Assembly (NCBI GenBank): GCA_022457065.1
Contig: JAJGBQ010000001.1
Location: 6,138,001-6,202,000 of the forward strand
DNA: 64,000 nt
From: Curvularia sp. ZM96
Taxonomy: Eukaryota > Ascomycota > Dothideomycetes > Pleosporales > Pleosporaceae
Direction: 5' to 3'
A program made the position numbers and the translations under genes. Positions 33,390 through 44,482 of this stretch are shown here, one piece after another; position 1 is the stretch's first letter, and each line of letters starts with the position of its first letter. Under the pieces are notes generated by a model, which searched no databases, had not been told where the DNA came from, and saw only the letters and a list, made by a program, of their open reading frames with translations.

Positions 33390-35177
33390 ATGTTGTCTGT
33401 CAAATATAAACCCGCATCGCATATTGTCCGACTTTGTACTGCTGGACAGAAAGGGTACTGCAACACCCGGTTCACGCCTCCGAACCGCGCTTTTTCTTGC
33501 GCGACGCGTCTCCAAAGCCGGCCTACGCCCAAGAATCCTGCAAAAACAAATACATCGAAATCGTATGCGAAGATGTCAAAAAGGACATCGTATGAGCACT
33601 CCGAGCTCGGGCATACATCTACAAAGCGCGCAAAGCAAGTCGACGAGAATCTCCCATATGATCAGATCCAGGAAGCACTCAGCGCACAAGAAGAAGTCAA
33701 AGACGTAACAAGAGTCGGACATTGGTTTCACCCCAAAGACCTTCGCATACAGGATAACACTGCACTGCATCATGCTTCTGAGCTCGCTCAAAGCGCCAAG
33801 AAGCCTCTAATATGCTTCTACGTCAACTGTCCTGCTGACGAGGAATGGCATGGCACGAGCAAAGCCCGAGTAAACTTCATGTACGAGGGTTTGGAGATTA
33901 TGCAAAAAGAGCTCAAGGAACTGAACATACCGCTGGTTTTTTTGGAATGTGAAGACCGCCGAAAGATTGTGGAGACAGCCGTCGCTTGGCTCAAAAAGCA
34001 AAAGGTCTCGCATGTGTTTGGCAACTACGAGTATGAAATTGACGAGATGCGCCGGGATTTGAAGCTTGTGAAGACGTCGGGGAAAGACATCCAGGTCTCG
34101 CTCTATCATGACCAAACGGTCGTTGAGCCAGGTAGCATGCTGACTGGAGCGGGAAAACCGATGAAAATATTCACCCCGTACCACAAAGCATGGCTCAGCA
34201 GACTGCGAGACGAGCCCGAACTTCTTGATACCCATCCTCCACCAGCCGCTAACCCTGCATCCATGAAGCCAGACCTCAAAGATCTCTTTGATACGCCTGC
34301 ACCCAAGCCAGCAAAGGACAAGCAGTTTGAATCGGAAGAAGACAAGAAGAGGATACGCAAACTATGGCCTCCAGGCCATGCCGAAGCAGCCAAGAGAATG
34401 GACAATTTTCTGAAGCAAATCGACCATTACGCCTCTACACGCTCCAACCCGGCCGCAAACAGCACATCCCGCATGTCTGCCTACTTCAGCGCTGGCATGT
34501 TTTCCGTGCGCGAAGCCCTCCGCAAAGTTGTCGACTACAACCGCGGAAGCACCGATTTCAGTGAATCAAAAGCCTCCAACGGGGTATATGGCTGGGTCCG
34601 TGAGATCGTATTCCGAGAACTCTACCGCCAAACGACACTCACAACACCTCACACGTCGATGAACTTGCCGCAGAATCTCAAATTCAACGCCGTCGAGTGG
34701 GAGGACGACGAAGAAGGCTGGGAGAAATGGTACAAAGGACAAACCGGGGAGCCATTTATCGATGCGGGTATGAGACAGTTAAACGCGGAAGCATACATGC
34801 ACAATCGACTTCGCATGAACGTTTCCTCGTATCTCTACTGCAACTTGCTTCTCGACTACCGCCGCGGCGAGCGCTACTTCGCCGAAACACTAATCGATTG
34901 GGATCTCTCGAACAACACGCAGGGCTGGGAGCCCAGTTACACCGTGTTCAACCCCGTTTCACAGGCCGAGCGCAACGATCCTGACGGCGAGTACATCAGG
35001 AAATGGGTCCCTGAACTGAAAGACGTCAAAGGCAAGGCCGTTTTTGCGCCGTATGCGAGGTTGCCGAAAGAAGAGTTTGAGAAGTTGGGATATCCTAAGC
35101 CGCATGTGGATTGGAAGGAGACGAAGGCTAGGGCTATAGATCGGTTTAAGAGGGGGTTGAGACAGTCGGATGTTTGA
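33390..35177 (+). CDS. Photolyase/cryptochrome-family protein, divergent
   Basis: Intronless 595-aa protein. The N-terminal antenna domain (HWFHPKDLRIQDNTALHHAS to about residue 290) and C-terminal FAD domain (GYMHNR-like EAYMHNRLRMNVSSYLYCNL, RRGERYFAETLIDWDLSN, FNPVSQAERNDPDGEYIRKW) are both present and resemble class I CPD photolyases. It differs at key places: relative to E. coli PhrB, Trp277 is Phe (EIVFRELYRQ), Trp359 of the electron-transfer chain is Tyr (LLLDYRRGE), Trp384 is Pro (GWEP), and about ten residues covering the STG..PYFR loop are absent. Asp372, Asn378, Trp306 and Trp382 appear kept. Start could be ATG 33390 (Arg-rich, possible mitochondrial presequence) or ATG 33573 (MSKRTSYEHS). 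DNA repair activity is doubtful. Confidence 0.85.
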   Translation: MLSVKYKPASHIVRLCTAGQKGYCNTRFTPPNRAFSCATRLQSRPTPKNPAKTNTSKSYAKMSKRTSYEHSELGHTSTKRAKQVDENLPYDQIQEALSAQEEVKDVTRVGHWFHPKDLRIQDNTALHHASELAQSAKKPLICFYVNCPADEEWHGTSKARVNFMYEGLEIMQKELKELNIPLVFLECEDRRKIVETAVAWLKKQKVSHVFGNYEYEIDEMRRDLKLVKTSGKDIQVSLYHDQTVVEPGSMLTGAGKPMKIFTPYHKAWLSRLRDEPELLDTHPPPAANPASMKPDLKDLFDTPAPKPAKDKQFESEEDKKRIRKLWPPGHAEAAKRMDNFLKQIDHYASTRSNPAANSTSRMSAYFSAGMFSVREALRKVVDYNRGSTDFSESKASNGVYGWVREIVFRELYRQTTLTTPHTSMNLPQNLKFNAVEWEDDEEGWEKWYKGQTGEPFIDAGMRQLNAEAYMHNRLRMNVSSYLYCNLLLDYRRGERYFAETLIDWDLSNNTQGWEPSYTVFNPVSQAERNDPDGEYIRKWVPELKDVKGKAVFAPYARLPKEEFEKLGYPKPHVDWKETKARAIDRFKRGLRQSDV

Positions 35178-35204
35178 TGTGGTGGGATGTGAACACGAAG
35201 TAAT

Positions 35205-35645
35205 GATGACTTTTGTCACGGGCCTTGTGCTCTTGAATAGAGATTAACTTTTATGATGCTATTTTACATAAACAATACTAACAGGTATTTCTCTATTGAA
35301 GTACAATCTGCTTGATCTAAGAAGGAATACTTGAGGAGATGAATGTGGGACTGTATGAATGAATGGGAAATAATGATTGTATTTATCACACGGCCCTGTT
35401 CCTCAGAGACAACTTAATTTTGCAATTTTGCGTTAGCAGAAAAAATAAAAATAATTCCTTCATCGAAGCACGATGTTGCAAAATTCGTTTGACATATTTG
35501 AAAAGAAATCAGAAGAGAGTGGTACTTCACGAATCGAAAAATCAAACTGCACAAATGAATGCAAAATGCCAACTATTTGTCACACAGCCACAGCCTTCTG
35601 AGAATAAACAAATATCACAATTTTGCATCGACTTGGAAGTACTAA
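35205..35645. repeat. Three degenerate tandem copies of a ~180-bp element
   Basis: Three related stretches start near 35212, 35391 and 35578. Each opens with a variant of TTTGTCACACGGCC, is followed by a C/T-rich word and GAGA, then an AT-rich ATTTTGC(A/G)TT word, and (copies 1 and 2) a TTGAAGTACAATCTGC-like word. They fill most of the 571-bp gap between two convergent genes, so they also form its 3' UTR region. Identity is low, and the alignment was made by eye. Confidence 0.4.
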
Positions 35646-35748
35646 GTTCCCTCTTTTATTAAGCACAAACAGCAAGACTCGGCTCACTAAATCAGCTTTC
35701 ATTTGGTTGTATTCATCTCGCTCCTATCACAACTTCTCCCAACACCTT

Positions 35749-37370
35749 TCACCCATCCTTAATCGTCAACTCCGCCTCGGCCCTCCCCTTCTTCGGCTGC
35801 ACAAGCGGCACATCTCCCTCCATCTCATGCTGCACCACGATCCTCTTGCCCTTGACCAACTGCACAAGCATGTAGTTCATCGCACACCGGATGCCCAGCT
35901 CCTCGCCTCTCTTCACCACCCAGCCATTGATATAGTCAATCTCTGTTTGCATGCCCTTCCTTGTATCGGCCAACATGCTGCTGACGTTGTCCCTGGTGAG
36001 ATTTGCCACGGCCACGACTACCGTTTCCAAGCGTCCGGGGTCGAAACGCTGCTGGACGTTCGGGATGTATTGGAGCTCTGGTAGCGAACGGATGACGAGA
36101 CTAATCTCTGATAAGAGCAGACGCATTGTGCGTGTCAAGGCGTAGTTGTTCAGAATAGCGCCGTTTCGCGCGTCGAGAAGCACAGTCAAAGGATTGATTA
36201 TGCAGTTGACTGCAAGCTTGTCTAGCTGCATCTGCAACAGATCAGGCGGCGAGAACGATGCTGCACTCAAGACTGGAGCACGGAGAAGAGTGCGCAAAAG
36301 GTGGCGCTGGTTGGGCGTGAAACGAAACTTTGCACTGCTTGGGGGCGGATACTCCGGGTTGAGTTCTTCCGGAGGACTCTGATAAACAGGTTCGCTGTCC
36401 GAAGCCGTGAATCGTGGCTGGGGTATGTATGGAGAGTCTGGCTGACGGTCTCGTTCGTGCGGTAATATCCCCAGTGAGATAGTGCCAAATCCGGCGTAGA
36501 CAGTTGTAAAACGGCTATCCGGAGAGGTGTGCATCCCATGTGAGTTGATTCCAAGCATGTAGTGTGGTCTCGTAGCTGGGTCAGGAAAGATTTCTCGGTT
36601 GACCTCTTCTACAATACCCATCCCGTTTTGCATGAACAAGACGACAGAGTCCTTGCTCAACCTGTGTTTCACGGAAGCTAAGCCTTGCAAAACATACGGC
36701 GCCTTGGAGCAGATAATCAAAGAACTGATGGGCTCCGTCGACTCTCCTTCCAAGACTTTGACATCACCAGCAGTCTCCGTAGACGAAGCGTCCAAGCCCA
36801 CCTCTTTCCCGTGGTATCGTATGCGCGGTACAGCCAGCTCAGCGTCATAGCCTTCCTGAACCTCAGCATCGCCGTCCGTAATCAAAGTCAACTTTTGCGG
36901 TGAATCATTCCACTCTTTTAATCTCTCCCACCGCGGAAATATCAGCGACACTGGAGGCGGATTGGGGATCCCGCGGAGAGCATGGGCCATGAAACTTCCC
37001 ACATTTCCCATGCCCATGATGTGAATCCTCCGGTCCATGACAGGCTTGGTGCGGTAGAAATCAGCGGTATTCCGAGAAGTCAACGGGGCGGCCGGGTCGT
37101 CAGGCTCAGTTTTGCTACAAAGAATGAGTTTCATAGTATAAATCTAGTTACATGCACATACGCATTTGCCGTTTCCTCCGCAGACGCACTCTCCTCCTTC
37201 CTCCAGCTCGTCATGAGATTTCTCGACTGAGTAAAGGCCACCCGGCTCGCGCAATTGCTACCGATGTTGCATCTTGCGCCTATGTGTGGTATCCGAGGCC
37301 GAAGCCTGGGGATGAATTGCGAAACGAAGAATGAAGACAGCTTGATTGATGCGCCTTTCACATGGACCAT
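35749..37370 (-). CDS. PAN5: PanE/ApbA-type 2-dehydropantoate 2-reductase (mitochondrial form)
   Basis: Ketopantoate reductase-family protein, NADPH-dependent, acting in pantothenate/CoA synthesis or as a mitochondrial complex III-related factor (Cbs2-like relatives exist). Exons 37162-37370 and 35749-37114 give 524 aa. The N-terminus (MVHVKGASIKLSSFFVSQFI, Arg-rich) is a likely mitochondrial presequence. The Rossmann dinucleotide motif is IHIMGMGNVGSFMAHALRG; the family's LIICSKAPYVLQGL, VVLFMQNGMGIVEEVN and YMLGINSHGMHTS follow, and the C-terminal helical domain has DKLAVNCIINPLTVLLDARN and MQTEIDYINGWVVKRGEELG, including the Lys-Asn-Asn-type catalytic region. The 47-nt intron joins in phase 2. 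It is convergent with the photolyase-like gene and divergent from LRP1. Confidence 0.85.
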
Positions 37371-37596
37371 GGACCGACTCAATTGGTAGCGAATGAGGAA
37401 TACCAGAGTTGTGAATGAATGACGCTATGCAGCGGAGGTCTTGGGGTCGGAGCTAGCGCGGGCTTACGCACGGCCCGCAACTTTTCTTTGGACTTTCAAG
37501 ATTCGCGACAGTATCACCTCCACAACACACGCACCCTACGTCTGTCGCGACACCCAGGAACAGCGTCGTTACAATCGCGACACGCATACAAACACA

Positions 37597-38532
37597 ATGG
37601 ACCCGCAAACCAACCTCCCCGACCTCATAGAGGACCTTGAAGTCGACATTGACGAACTCACAACCGCACTCGAGCCTCTACTCTCAAAACCTCTCCACAC
37701 AACCGCCTCCTCGCTGCCCCTCCTCGACAAAGCAAAGCTCTACTGCCTCGCCGCGTATGCCATTGAATCGCTACTCTTCGCCTCTCTGACGGCGTCGGGA
37801 GTCAACGCAACAGAACATGCCATTTTCAAGGAGATTGCGCGGTTACGGCAATACAACAGCAAGATCAAGGAAATCGAGGATCGCGGGATCAAAGGCAGTG
37901 CAGAGGGGCGAGCGCGACTGGACGTAGCAGCGGCAGGCCGCTTCATCAAGCACGGGCTAGCAGGAAATGACAAGTATGATCTAGAGCGACAAGAGCGCAT
38001 GGCGAAGGAGAGGGCGCGGGCGCATCTCAAAGCACAGCAAATCAATAAGAAGTTCGACGACGAGGGGAAAGAAGCGTCAAGCAAAGGCCAAGCCGTGACA
38101 CCCAAGAAGCGGGGTGCGGAGGACGATGAAGACGTACAAGACGACGAGGAACAAGTCGACGAAACCTCAGACTCCCCCGCCACCAAAAAACCGCGTGTCG
38201 AAGGCGACGAAGTAGCCGACACCCCGCAACAACAACAACCCAAGAAACGCGGACGGCCCTCGAAAAAAGACAAGCCAGAAGCAACTAGTACACCAACCAT
38301 GCGCGGCTCACGAAGAAACAAGTCGCGTTTGTCGAACCAAAACACCAACACCGAAGACAACAACGACAACGATAACGAGGAGGAGGGCATCGACGGCGAA
38401 GCCCAAGAAGACACCGACTCAGCGCCCAAAACACGCAGCGAGACGTTTACGGCGCTACTCGATGGGTCGCACAAGCAGAAAAAGGCAAGAGGGAAGAGTG
38501 GGAAGAAAGGAGGGAAAGGGAGGGGGAAGTAG
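37597..38532 (+). CDS. LRP1: Lrp1/Rrp47-type exosome cofactor
   Basis: Sas10/C1D-domain protein of 311 aa, the nuclear exosome cofactor Lrp1/Rrp47 (C1D), which stabilises Rrp6 for 3' processing of rRNA and snoRNA. I start at ATG 37597 (MDPQTNLPDLIEDLEVDIDE); the open frame upstream to 37441 lacks family sequence. The C1D domain covers about residues 8-135: ELTTALEPLLSK, LPLLDKAKLYCLAAYAIESL, LRQYNSKIKEIED, RLDVAAAGRFIKHGLAGNDK. The C-terminal half is disordered and charged, with a basic AT-hook-like PKKRGRPSKKDK, acidic runs, and a Lys/Gly-rich end GKSGKKGGKGRGK fit for RNA binding and nuclear import. Confidence 0.87.
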   Translation: MDPQTNLPDLIEDLEVDIDELTTALEPLLSKPLHTTASSLPLLDKAKLYCLAAYAIESLLFASLTASGVNATEHAIFKEIARLRQYNSKIKEIEDRGIKGSAEGRARLDVAAAGRFIKHGLAGNDKYDLERQERMAKERARAHLKAQQINKKFDDEGKEASSKGQAVTPKKRGAEDDEDVQDDEEQVDETSDSPATKKPRVEGDEVADTPQQQQPKKRGRPSKKDKPEATSTPTMRGSRRNKSRLSNQNTNTEDNNDNDNEEEGIDGEAQEDTDSAPKTRSETFTALLDGSHKQKKARGKSGKKGGKGRGK

Positions 38533-39343
38533 GAGTTTCTTCTATAGTTACAAAAGAAGTTTTGAAGGAAGATGACACTAGAGTTAAGTGTTGGAGTGGG
38601 GAATGCGTACATCACTTGATGATACATGTGTCGCGGTTTGAAAAGATACGTAGTTATTTGCATTGCTAAGAGCCAGAAAAAGCTCACGGAACAAAAAAGA
38701 TCGATCGAATGGTTCCTGTTAAAAAGGAAAGAAATTATGTAATAATATACAAAGTCTGCATGTGTACTAGAAGAAGAAGCACAAAATGATTCCAATACTG
38801 TAATTTCTTCTCTCCTTTCCTTTCATCTACTCTGCCCTATCGCCCCCCTTACTCGCACATCTTACTCTCCCCCTCCCTCTTTGTGAATATAGTACAATTA
38901 TATGAAAATACGCGGAACCAAGAGATATATACTCATCGGTACAACAAAACACAATCCCAGTTTCTTTCTTTCCTTTCCAGTCCTTTCCCTTTCCATCCCT
39001 TCGCTCGACGCGTTTGCCCTGTATGCTCTTCCCAGCAATAGAAAAAAAGAATTCACACAACAATAAGAAAAAACTCCTGGTATATAACGCCAGATCCCCG
39101 GTTGCCTAGGCCCTTTCTCTGTCTGTTTGTCTGTCCGTCCGTCCATCCGTCAATCCAAGCCTGGTGATTCAGATTATGAGCATTTCTTTCTGTCGTCCCT
39201 TCTTGCGCGCCACAAGATAATGCTCAGGAAAACAAGGTAAAAAGTGTCGTCCCTCTGAATCGGCATACTGCTCATAGCTGCCCATTCAAGACGAATGATA
39301 TAGTTGATAGGAAAAATTATTAGTATAGCTCGTCGATGGCTGT
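38533..39343. other. Convergent intergenic region LRP1 / SEC2
   Basis: 811 bp without a gene; should carry both 3' UTRs. It includes a TGTCTGTCCGTCCGTCC-type tetranucleotide run near 39120-39150 and T/C-rich stretches at 38960-39000. Confidence 0.5.
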
Positions 39344-41631
39344 CTAGTCGAAAGCTCCTGGCATGGAGCCGGGAATCCTCAGACTAAGTCGGTCTTCCTT
39401 CTTCCGCACATGAATCGGCGGTGGGGGAATCGAAGACGATCGCTGGTGTCGTAGTGGTGGCTTCTCGGTCGCCCATTTTGAGTCGAGCGATTTGCGAATC
39501 TCGTTGCGGAGCTGAGCGTCGACTTGTTGCTCAATCTTCTGCTCTTCCTCTTGACTCGGGGCAGGGGCTGGCTCTGCCGTGTCGTCTGCGCTTGCAGTTG
39601 GTTTCGGCTCCGCTTCAACGTTGTCGTTTCCGCTGGTTTCAGGATCTGCCTCGACTGAAATGACAGCCTTGCCAATAGAAACTCGCTTCAGCTTCTCATC
39701 GCCATTGCTCTGGAATGGATCTTCGCTCTTGCTCGGCTCCTCCGTGGCTGGACCGCTGAGTGTGATATCCTTGGGTTCAAAAGACACTTGGCTATCCTCG
39801 CTCATTCGCTGCGCAAGTGACGCTTCACCGTTGGCAAATGTCGGACTCCGAGGACTGTCTCGCAGAGGAACAAAAGACGGCACAACACCGCCCCCGATTC
39901 TCGTCCAGAACATGCGCTCACGGAGTCGAACGCTCTCTTCCCATGCCGACTTCCTCTCCTCCTCTGTTTCAGCTCGCCAATGACCAGCGGCGACCATACG
40001 GAGAAAACCGATATAATCACATGTGGCGCGAACTCGGGCTAGACAATAGTCACAAAGCGGATACCGCTGAGCATCCTCCGTGTCGGACGGTTTGAACCGA
40101 TACTTGCGAGCATATTGATCGCCTGCCCTCGCCTCTCCACAGAGCGAGCAAGGGAAGATTGGGACGCGGAACCTCGATGTAGGCGTGGGATTGGGTTCGA
40201 CCACCAAAGAGCCGGCGCTTATGCTGCTGATAACGGTACGGCGTGCCATCCATGAAAGACCAGGTGCAATATCCAAACGCAACGTAGGTTCAATGTCCTC
40301 GACCAGAGCGCGCTTGTAAAACTTCTCGTCCTTGAGGTTGGGCATGCCTGCCGTAGAAGCCGAATCACGAGGCGAATTGTTGATGGAGACGGATGACTTG
40401 GACGGCAAGGAAGTGGTGGAGCTGTTGGTCAGGGAACCCAGTCCAAGCACAGTCAGACTGCTGTAGTTCCCACTCGACGCGCGACTTGCTGGGGCCGAGC
40501 GAGTGCTAATCCTGAGCATATCCTGGAATTCCTGAAAGGCTGTGAGGTCCGAACGTAGCACCGGAGCGATCAAATGCGAAAAGTGAAGCGGGTGGTCGGG
40601 ACTAATCTCATCGGACCCGGGAGTGCTAGGCGTAAGATTCATGGCCTCGAATAGTTTGCTCATCTTGTCCGCGGGTGTGATGCCAGGGGTCGAAGGCGTA
40701 GTGGTGGTGGTAAGAACGTGGCTTTCGGTATCGTCGCCATGAGAGCTCATCTTCTCCACAACACTCTTGAGATCCTGTAGTTGGTCCTGGAGGGAATGCT
40801 GGAGCACCTCGGCGTCACCCAGTTGCTGCCTCAGCTGTTCGCCTCGCTTTTCCGAGGCCTCGGTCTCCTTTCGTGCAGCGGCGACCATCTACGGTGGTCA
40901 GTCATCGCCCATTTCCACACACAATACAACTTACCACATTGGCCTCTTCAAATAGAGCGGCCGTCAGAGCCTCGACTTCGCCGTCCGTCTTGCGTTTGGC
41001 TGCCTCTGCTTGCGCTCTCCGTTTGCGCTCCTCCTTCAGCTCGTTGGTTAACTGCTTCTCCATCTTGTCATAGACGACCTTTTCTACCAAGAGGCCTTTT
41101 GCAATCTTGTTCTCATGCTCTTTAACCTGGGCCTCGAGACGCACAAGTCTCTCCCTCGCAGCCTCCAGCTCGTGCCTAGTCTGCTGCAACGAGTCGTCTA
41201 GCATGGTAGAGTGGTTGATGGCGTTGATGAGCTTGGTGCTGAGGGTGGATACCTCCTGGCTAAAGTCGGGATGGGAGTCGTTGGAGTCATGTCGCAAATG
41301 CGATGGTTGAGGGGTCGCTGAGCGCGGATCGGGGATCGTGTTGATGCCGTCGCTCTCTGCATCCGACTGCGACTGCGACTGGGCCGTTTTGGCGAGATGT
41401 GGTGTGGAAGAGGAGCGGGTGACATGGTTCTTGGGCATGGGCGAGAGGGAGCGCAGGCGCGAGGGTGTCATGGAGCCTGCGTTGTGCACCCAGGGAGCAG
41501 AGTGTGCTATGAAACTGTGGGGGAGACAAAGTCAGCACGGCGTGGAGTGGCAGCGGGCGCAACCGAGGCGGGGATTGGAGATGGGATCTGGTGTTGGTGC
41601 AGGACAGGGGAACATACGCGTACTCGGCCAT
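39344..41631 (-). CDS. SEC2: Sec2-type Rab GEF
   Basis: GDP/GTP exchange factor for the secretory Rab Sec4/Rab8, acting on post-Golgi vesicles at the growing tip. Exons 41618-41631 (14 nt), 40935-41514 and 39344-40888 encode 712 aa. The N-terminus reads MAEYAFIAHSAPWVHNAGSM, which needs the tiny first exon. The GEF coiled coil is EARERLVRLEAQVKEHENK then EKQLTNELKEERKRRAQAEA and the signature LTAALFEEANVMVAAARKE across the second intron. The C-terminal half has a Cys motif region (FPCSLCGEARAGDQYARKYR, YPLCDYCLARVRATCDYIGF) typical of fungal orthologues, then an acidic disordered tail with Pro-rich SSSIPPPPIHVRKK. Start choice rests on phase and the Sec2 pattern; the first intron is 103 nt. 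Confidence 0.88.
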
Positions 41632-43335
41632 GATGGCAGTCTGCAGAGTGACGTCGGTCCTCGGTGGTTAGTCGTTCAAAACATGGCAGTAGTGGAGGCG
41701 AGTGGAAGTAGGGCGCGCGACGCAGCGGCTGGAGAGAGACGGGATGAGAGGTGCAAAGGAGTGACGACAGGCGCGAGGAGCCTCGGAGGTAGAGTGGCCG
41801 CGACGGGGGATGAACTACAGCGCAGGCATTGGGAGCCAGGGGTGTGTATCAGCTGCAGGAACAGGAACAGGCACAGGAGCGGAGGAGGGTGGTGGATGGG
41901 CGGGGAGGAGTAAGAGTGGAGGAGAGTAAAGTGAACAGCAAGCAAGCAAGCAGGCCAGCAAGCAGCGGCAGGGCACAACAGGGCTGGGATGGGCTGGGCA
42001 GGATGACTACATTGGAATGGGCAGGTGGTGGGTGGCTGCGACCGGAGCCACGGTCGGCGGCGGCGCTTATGCCCACGCACGCCTACGCCCGCCCACGCCC
42101 ACGCCGAGACGGACGACGACGACGACACGACACGACAGCCACGACACGGCGACGCCCAACCAGGCCCGCCTCAATAGTTCCGCGCCCTGAGCACAAGCAT
42201 GCCGCACTGCCACACCCCAAGCCCCTTCACATTAGCCCAGTCCAGTCCCGCCCCGGCCTGTCCAGTCCCGTCCAGCCCTTCGCCTGCGCTGCCGCGGCCG
42301 AGCATCTCGCGATGCCGTTGTTCTCTTGTGCACGCCCAATGCACGCCAGAACGCCATCCACGTTGACATCATCATGCCTCCCGGCCAAGCCGTCCAAGGG
42401 CCTTGCTTGTCCGCGGCCAGCATGGCACGTCCGCCGCCGTAGTTCACGCGCTCAGGCAAAAAATAGTACCATTGCAAAACTGCGACGACTGCTCGTCCCG
42501 TCTCGTGTCCGTCTCTGACCCGAGCGTCGCTGTCTTCGCCGAAACTACCCAAAATCCCGCATTCGTCCACTGTCACTTCATGGTCCATGCACAAGGGGAT
42601 ACGCATACTCCATTCGAAACTACTAACTTACATCTTCCCCCAAACTGGCTGTTTCAACGCGAAAACCGAAACGAAAAGGAAAAAAAGTGAAATAAAAAAT
42701 GACAGACATTGTCCGTGTAAGCCTCTGACTGTCCAAACGGACAAAGCAGTCCACACGAGTCCAGAAATGCACAAGCAGCCTCGGCAGGCCGCAAAAGGCC
42801 GCCGAGAACCTCCCACAAAGCACCCCACCAGAGACAACCCAAACTGATCATTCATCGCGAGAGCCGTGGTAGAACATGCAACAACCGTAAACCGTATCGA
42901 GGCCGTTAGTCATGCCCGTCTTTTCCTTGATAAATTTTTCTGCTTTTCTGTGCTGTCCCCCATCTCTGCTAGGCTACCATTGTGCGCGCTTTTCCGTGCT
43001 ACTACTACCATGTCCGCCTCTTCTTGTCGCCGGCAAGTCAAAGAGGGAGACGAGTCGTCGTCGCTTGGTCCGCAAAAAAGGGAGCATCGACCTTCGTGAG
43101 CCATCGCGCGCAACGGTACTCGAATGACAAAGATAAAGGACAGGACCGTGTACAAATCGTCAAAGGCTATCAGGGAGCCAAAGGGTGGGTAACGAAAATC
43201 GAGATCGAAGTTATGTTTCGCGTCGTTCGGCATCGGGACTCGGGGCAAAAGGCTGACCATGGCCATCATCTAACGGCGCCCAAACCTGCTGCACAAGAAG
43301 TTGGTATGGTTTCTGAATGAGTGGAGTGACAACTT
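41632..43335. other. 1.7-kb gap: SEC2 upstream region and PP1 3' side
   Basis: GC-rich and rich in CACGCC, ACGACG and AGGC words (for example 42060-42140 has imperfect GCCCACGC repeats and a GACGACGAC run). Several open frames are present on both strands but with biased Arg/Pro/Ala composition and no homology that I can see. Most likely SEC2 promoter and leader plus the PP1 3' UTR. Confidence 0.45.
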
Positions 43336-44482
43336 CTAGCGTTTTTTGCCGCCGGACACGGGTCTGCTACTACCAAGGTTGGGCACGTACTTTTGTTTCT
43401 TCTCCGCAGGCTTCAGAATCTGCATATACATTAGTAATCTGTAGAAACACCAAACCGCTCATGTAGGCTTACCTGGAACGAGCACAGCAGACTCTCGTCG
43501 ACGCTCATCATTGCGCCTGCATTGTCGAATTCACCACAGTAGTTTGGTGCGCTAAACAGTGTGACAAGCTGGCGCTTGGAGAAGAACTCGTAGCCGTCTT
43601 CCACAACCTGATGCGCACGGCAGATGAGGTCCATGTCGTGCTTTTGCAGGAAACGAGACACCACGTCCGGTCCAAACGTAAAGCTCACACCACGGTCGTT
43701 CTCGCTCCATCCTGTAATGTCCTTGTCGGGGTCGGACCACAGCAAGTCGCAAAGCAGTCCGCAGTCGGGAATCTACATGTAGTTGTCAGTATTTGTCAGT
43801 ATGTCCAATCACCAACCCCAAAAAACTCACGTCCGTAGGTCGCATAACGCGCCTAATCTGCTCCATCGAGTTAAGATCTGGGCTCAGACCACCGTGCATG
43901 GTGAAAATCTTCTCGTCAATAATGGCGGCAATGGGCAGGCAGTTGAAGCAGTCGGTAAAAGTCTTCCACAGCTTGATGTTATATCTCCGTTTGCATTCAT
44001 CATAGAATCCGTAGATGCGGTTGATCGAGGCGCACTCGTGGTTGCCACGCAGGACGAAAAAGTTCTCCGGGTACTTGATCTTGTACGCAAGGAGCAGGCA
44101 GATGGTCTCGAGCGACTGCTTGCCACGGTCGACATAGTCGCCTAGGAAGAGGTAGTTGGCCTCTGGGGGGAAACCGCCATACTCAAACAGCCGCAGCAGG
44201 TCGTAGTACTGGCCGTGGATATCTCCGCAAATCTGGTACATGACAAGTCAGTGGGTGCTCTGAAGCCAAACACTGGGCTTCGCAGCACGATGTGTTGTGA
44301 CTGACCTTTATCGGTGCCTCGAGCTCGAGCAGAATGGGCTGTGAGATGAAGATTTCGCGAGCCTTGGTGCACAGGTAGCGGATCTCGGTTTCCAGGAGCT
44401 GGACCTGCTTGCCGGGCCTGCTGCCGCGGACCTCGAGCAGACGGTCTATGATAGAGTCCAAGTCCACCTCGTTTTCGGCCAT
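43336..44482 (-). CDS. GLC7: Protein phosphatase 1 catalytic subunit
   Basis: Ser/Thr phosphatase PP1c (yeast Glc7), a major regulator of cell cycle, glycogen and polarity. Exons 44306-44482, 43831-44232, 43473-43772 and 43336-43419 give 320 aa. All PPP motifs are present: ICGDIHGQYYDLLRLF (GDxHG), FLGDYVDRG (GDxVDRG), LRGNHECASINRIYGFYDEC (GNHE), HGGLSPDL and the RAHQVVEDGYEFF segment with SAPNYCGEFDNAGAMMSVDE. The C-terminal exon ends SRPVSGGKKR; the usual TPPR regulatory phosphosite is not seen in this tail. Introns are 53-73 nt. The start MAENEVDLDSIIDRLLEVRG matches the family. Confidence 0.97.

Noticed and set aside
35749..37134. Ketopantoate reductase without presequence (start at the downstream Met)
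   Set aside because: A 47-nt intron with correct phase links it to an Arg-rich N-terminal exon at 37162-37370.
37740..38795. 351-aa minus-strand frame opposite LRP1
   Set aside because: Ser/Phe-rich antisense of the Lys/Asp/Glu-rich LRP1 tail.
41829..42518. 229-aa plus-strand frame upstream of SEC2
   Set aside because: Arg/Pro/Ala-biased translation of GC-rich repeats; no homology recognised.
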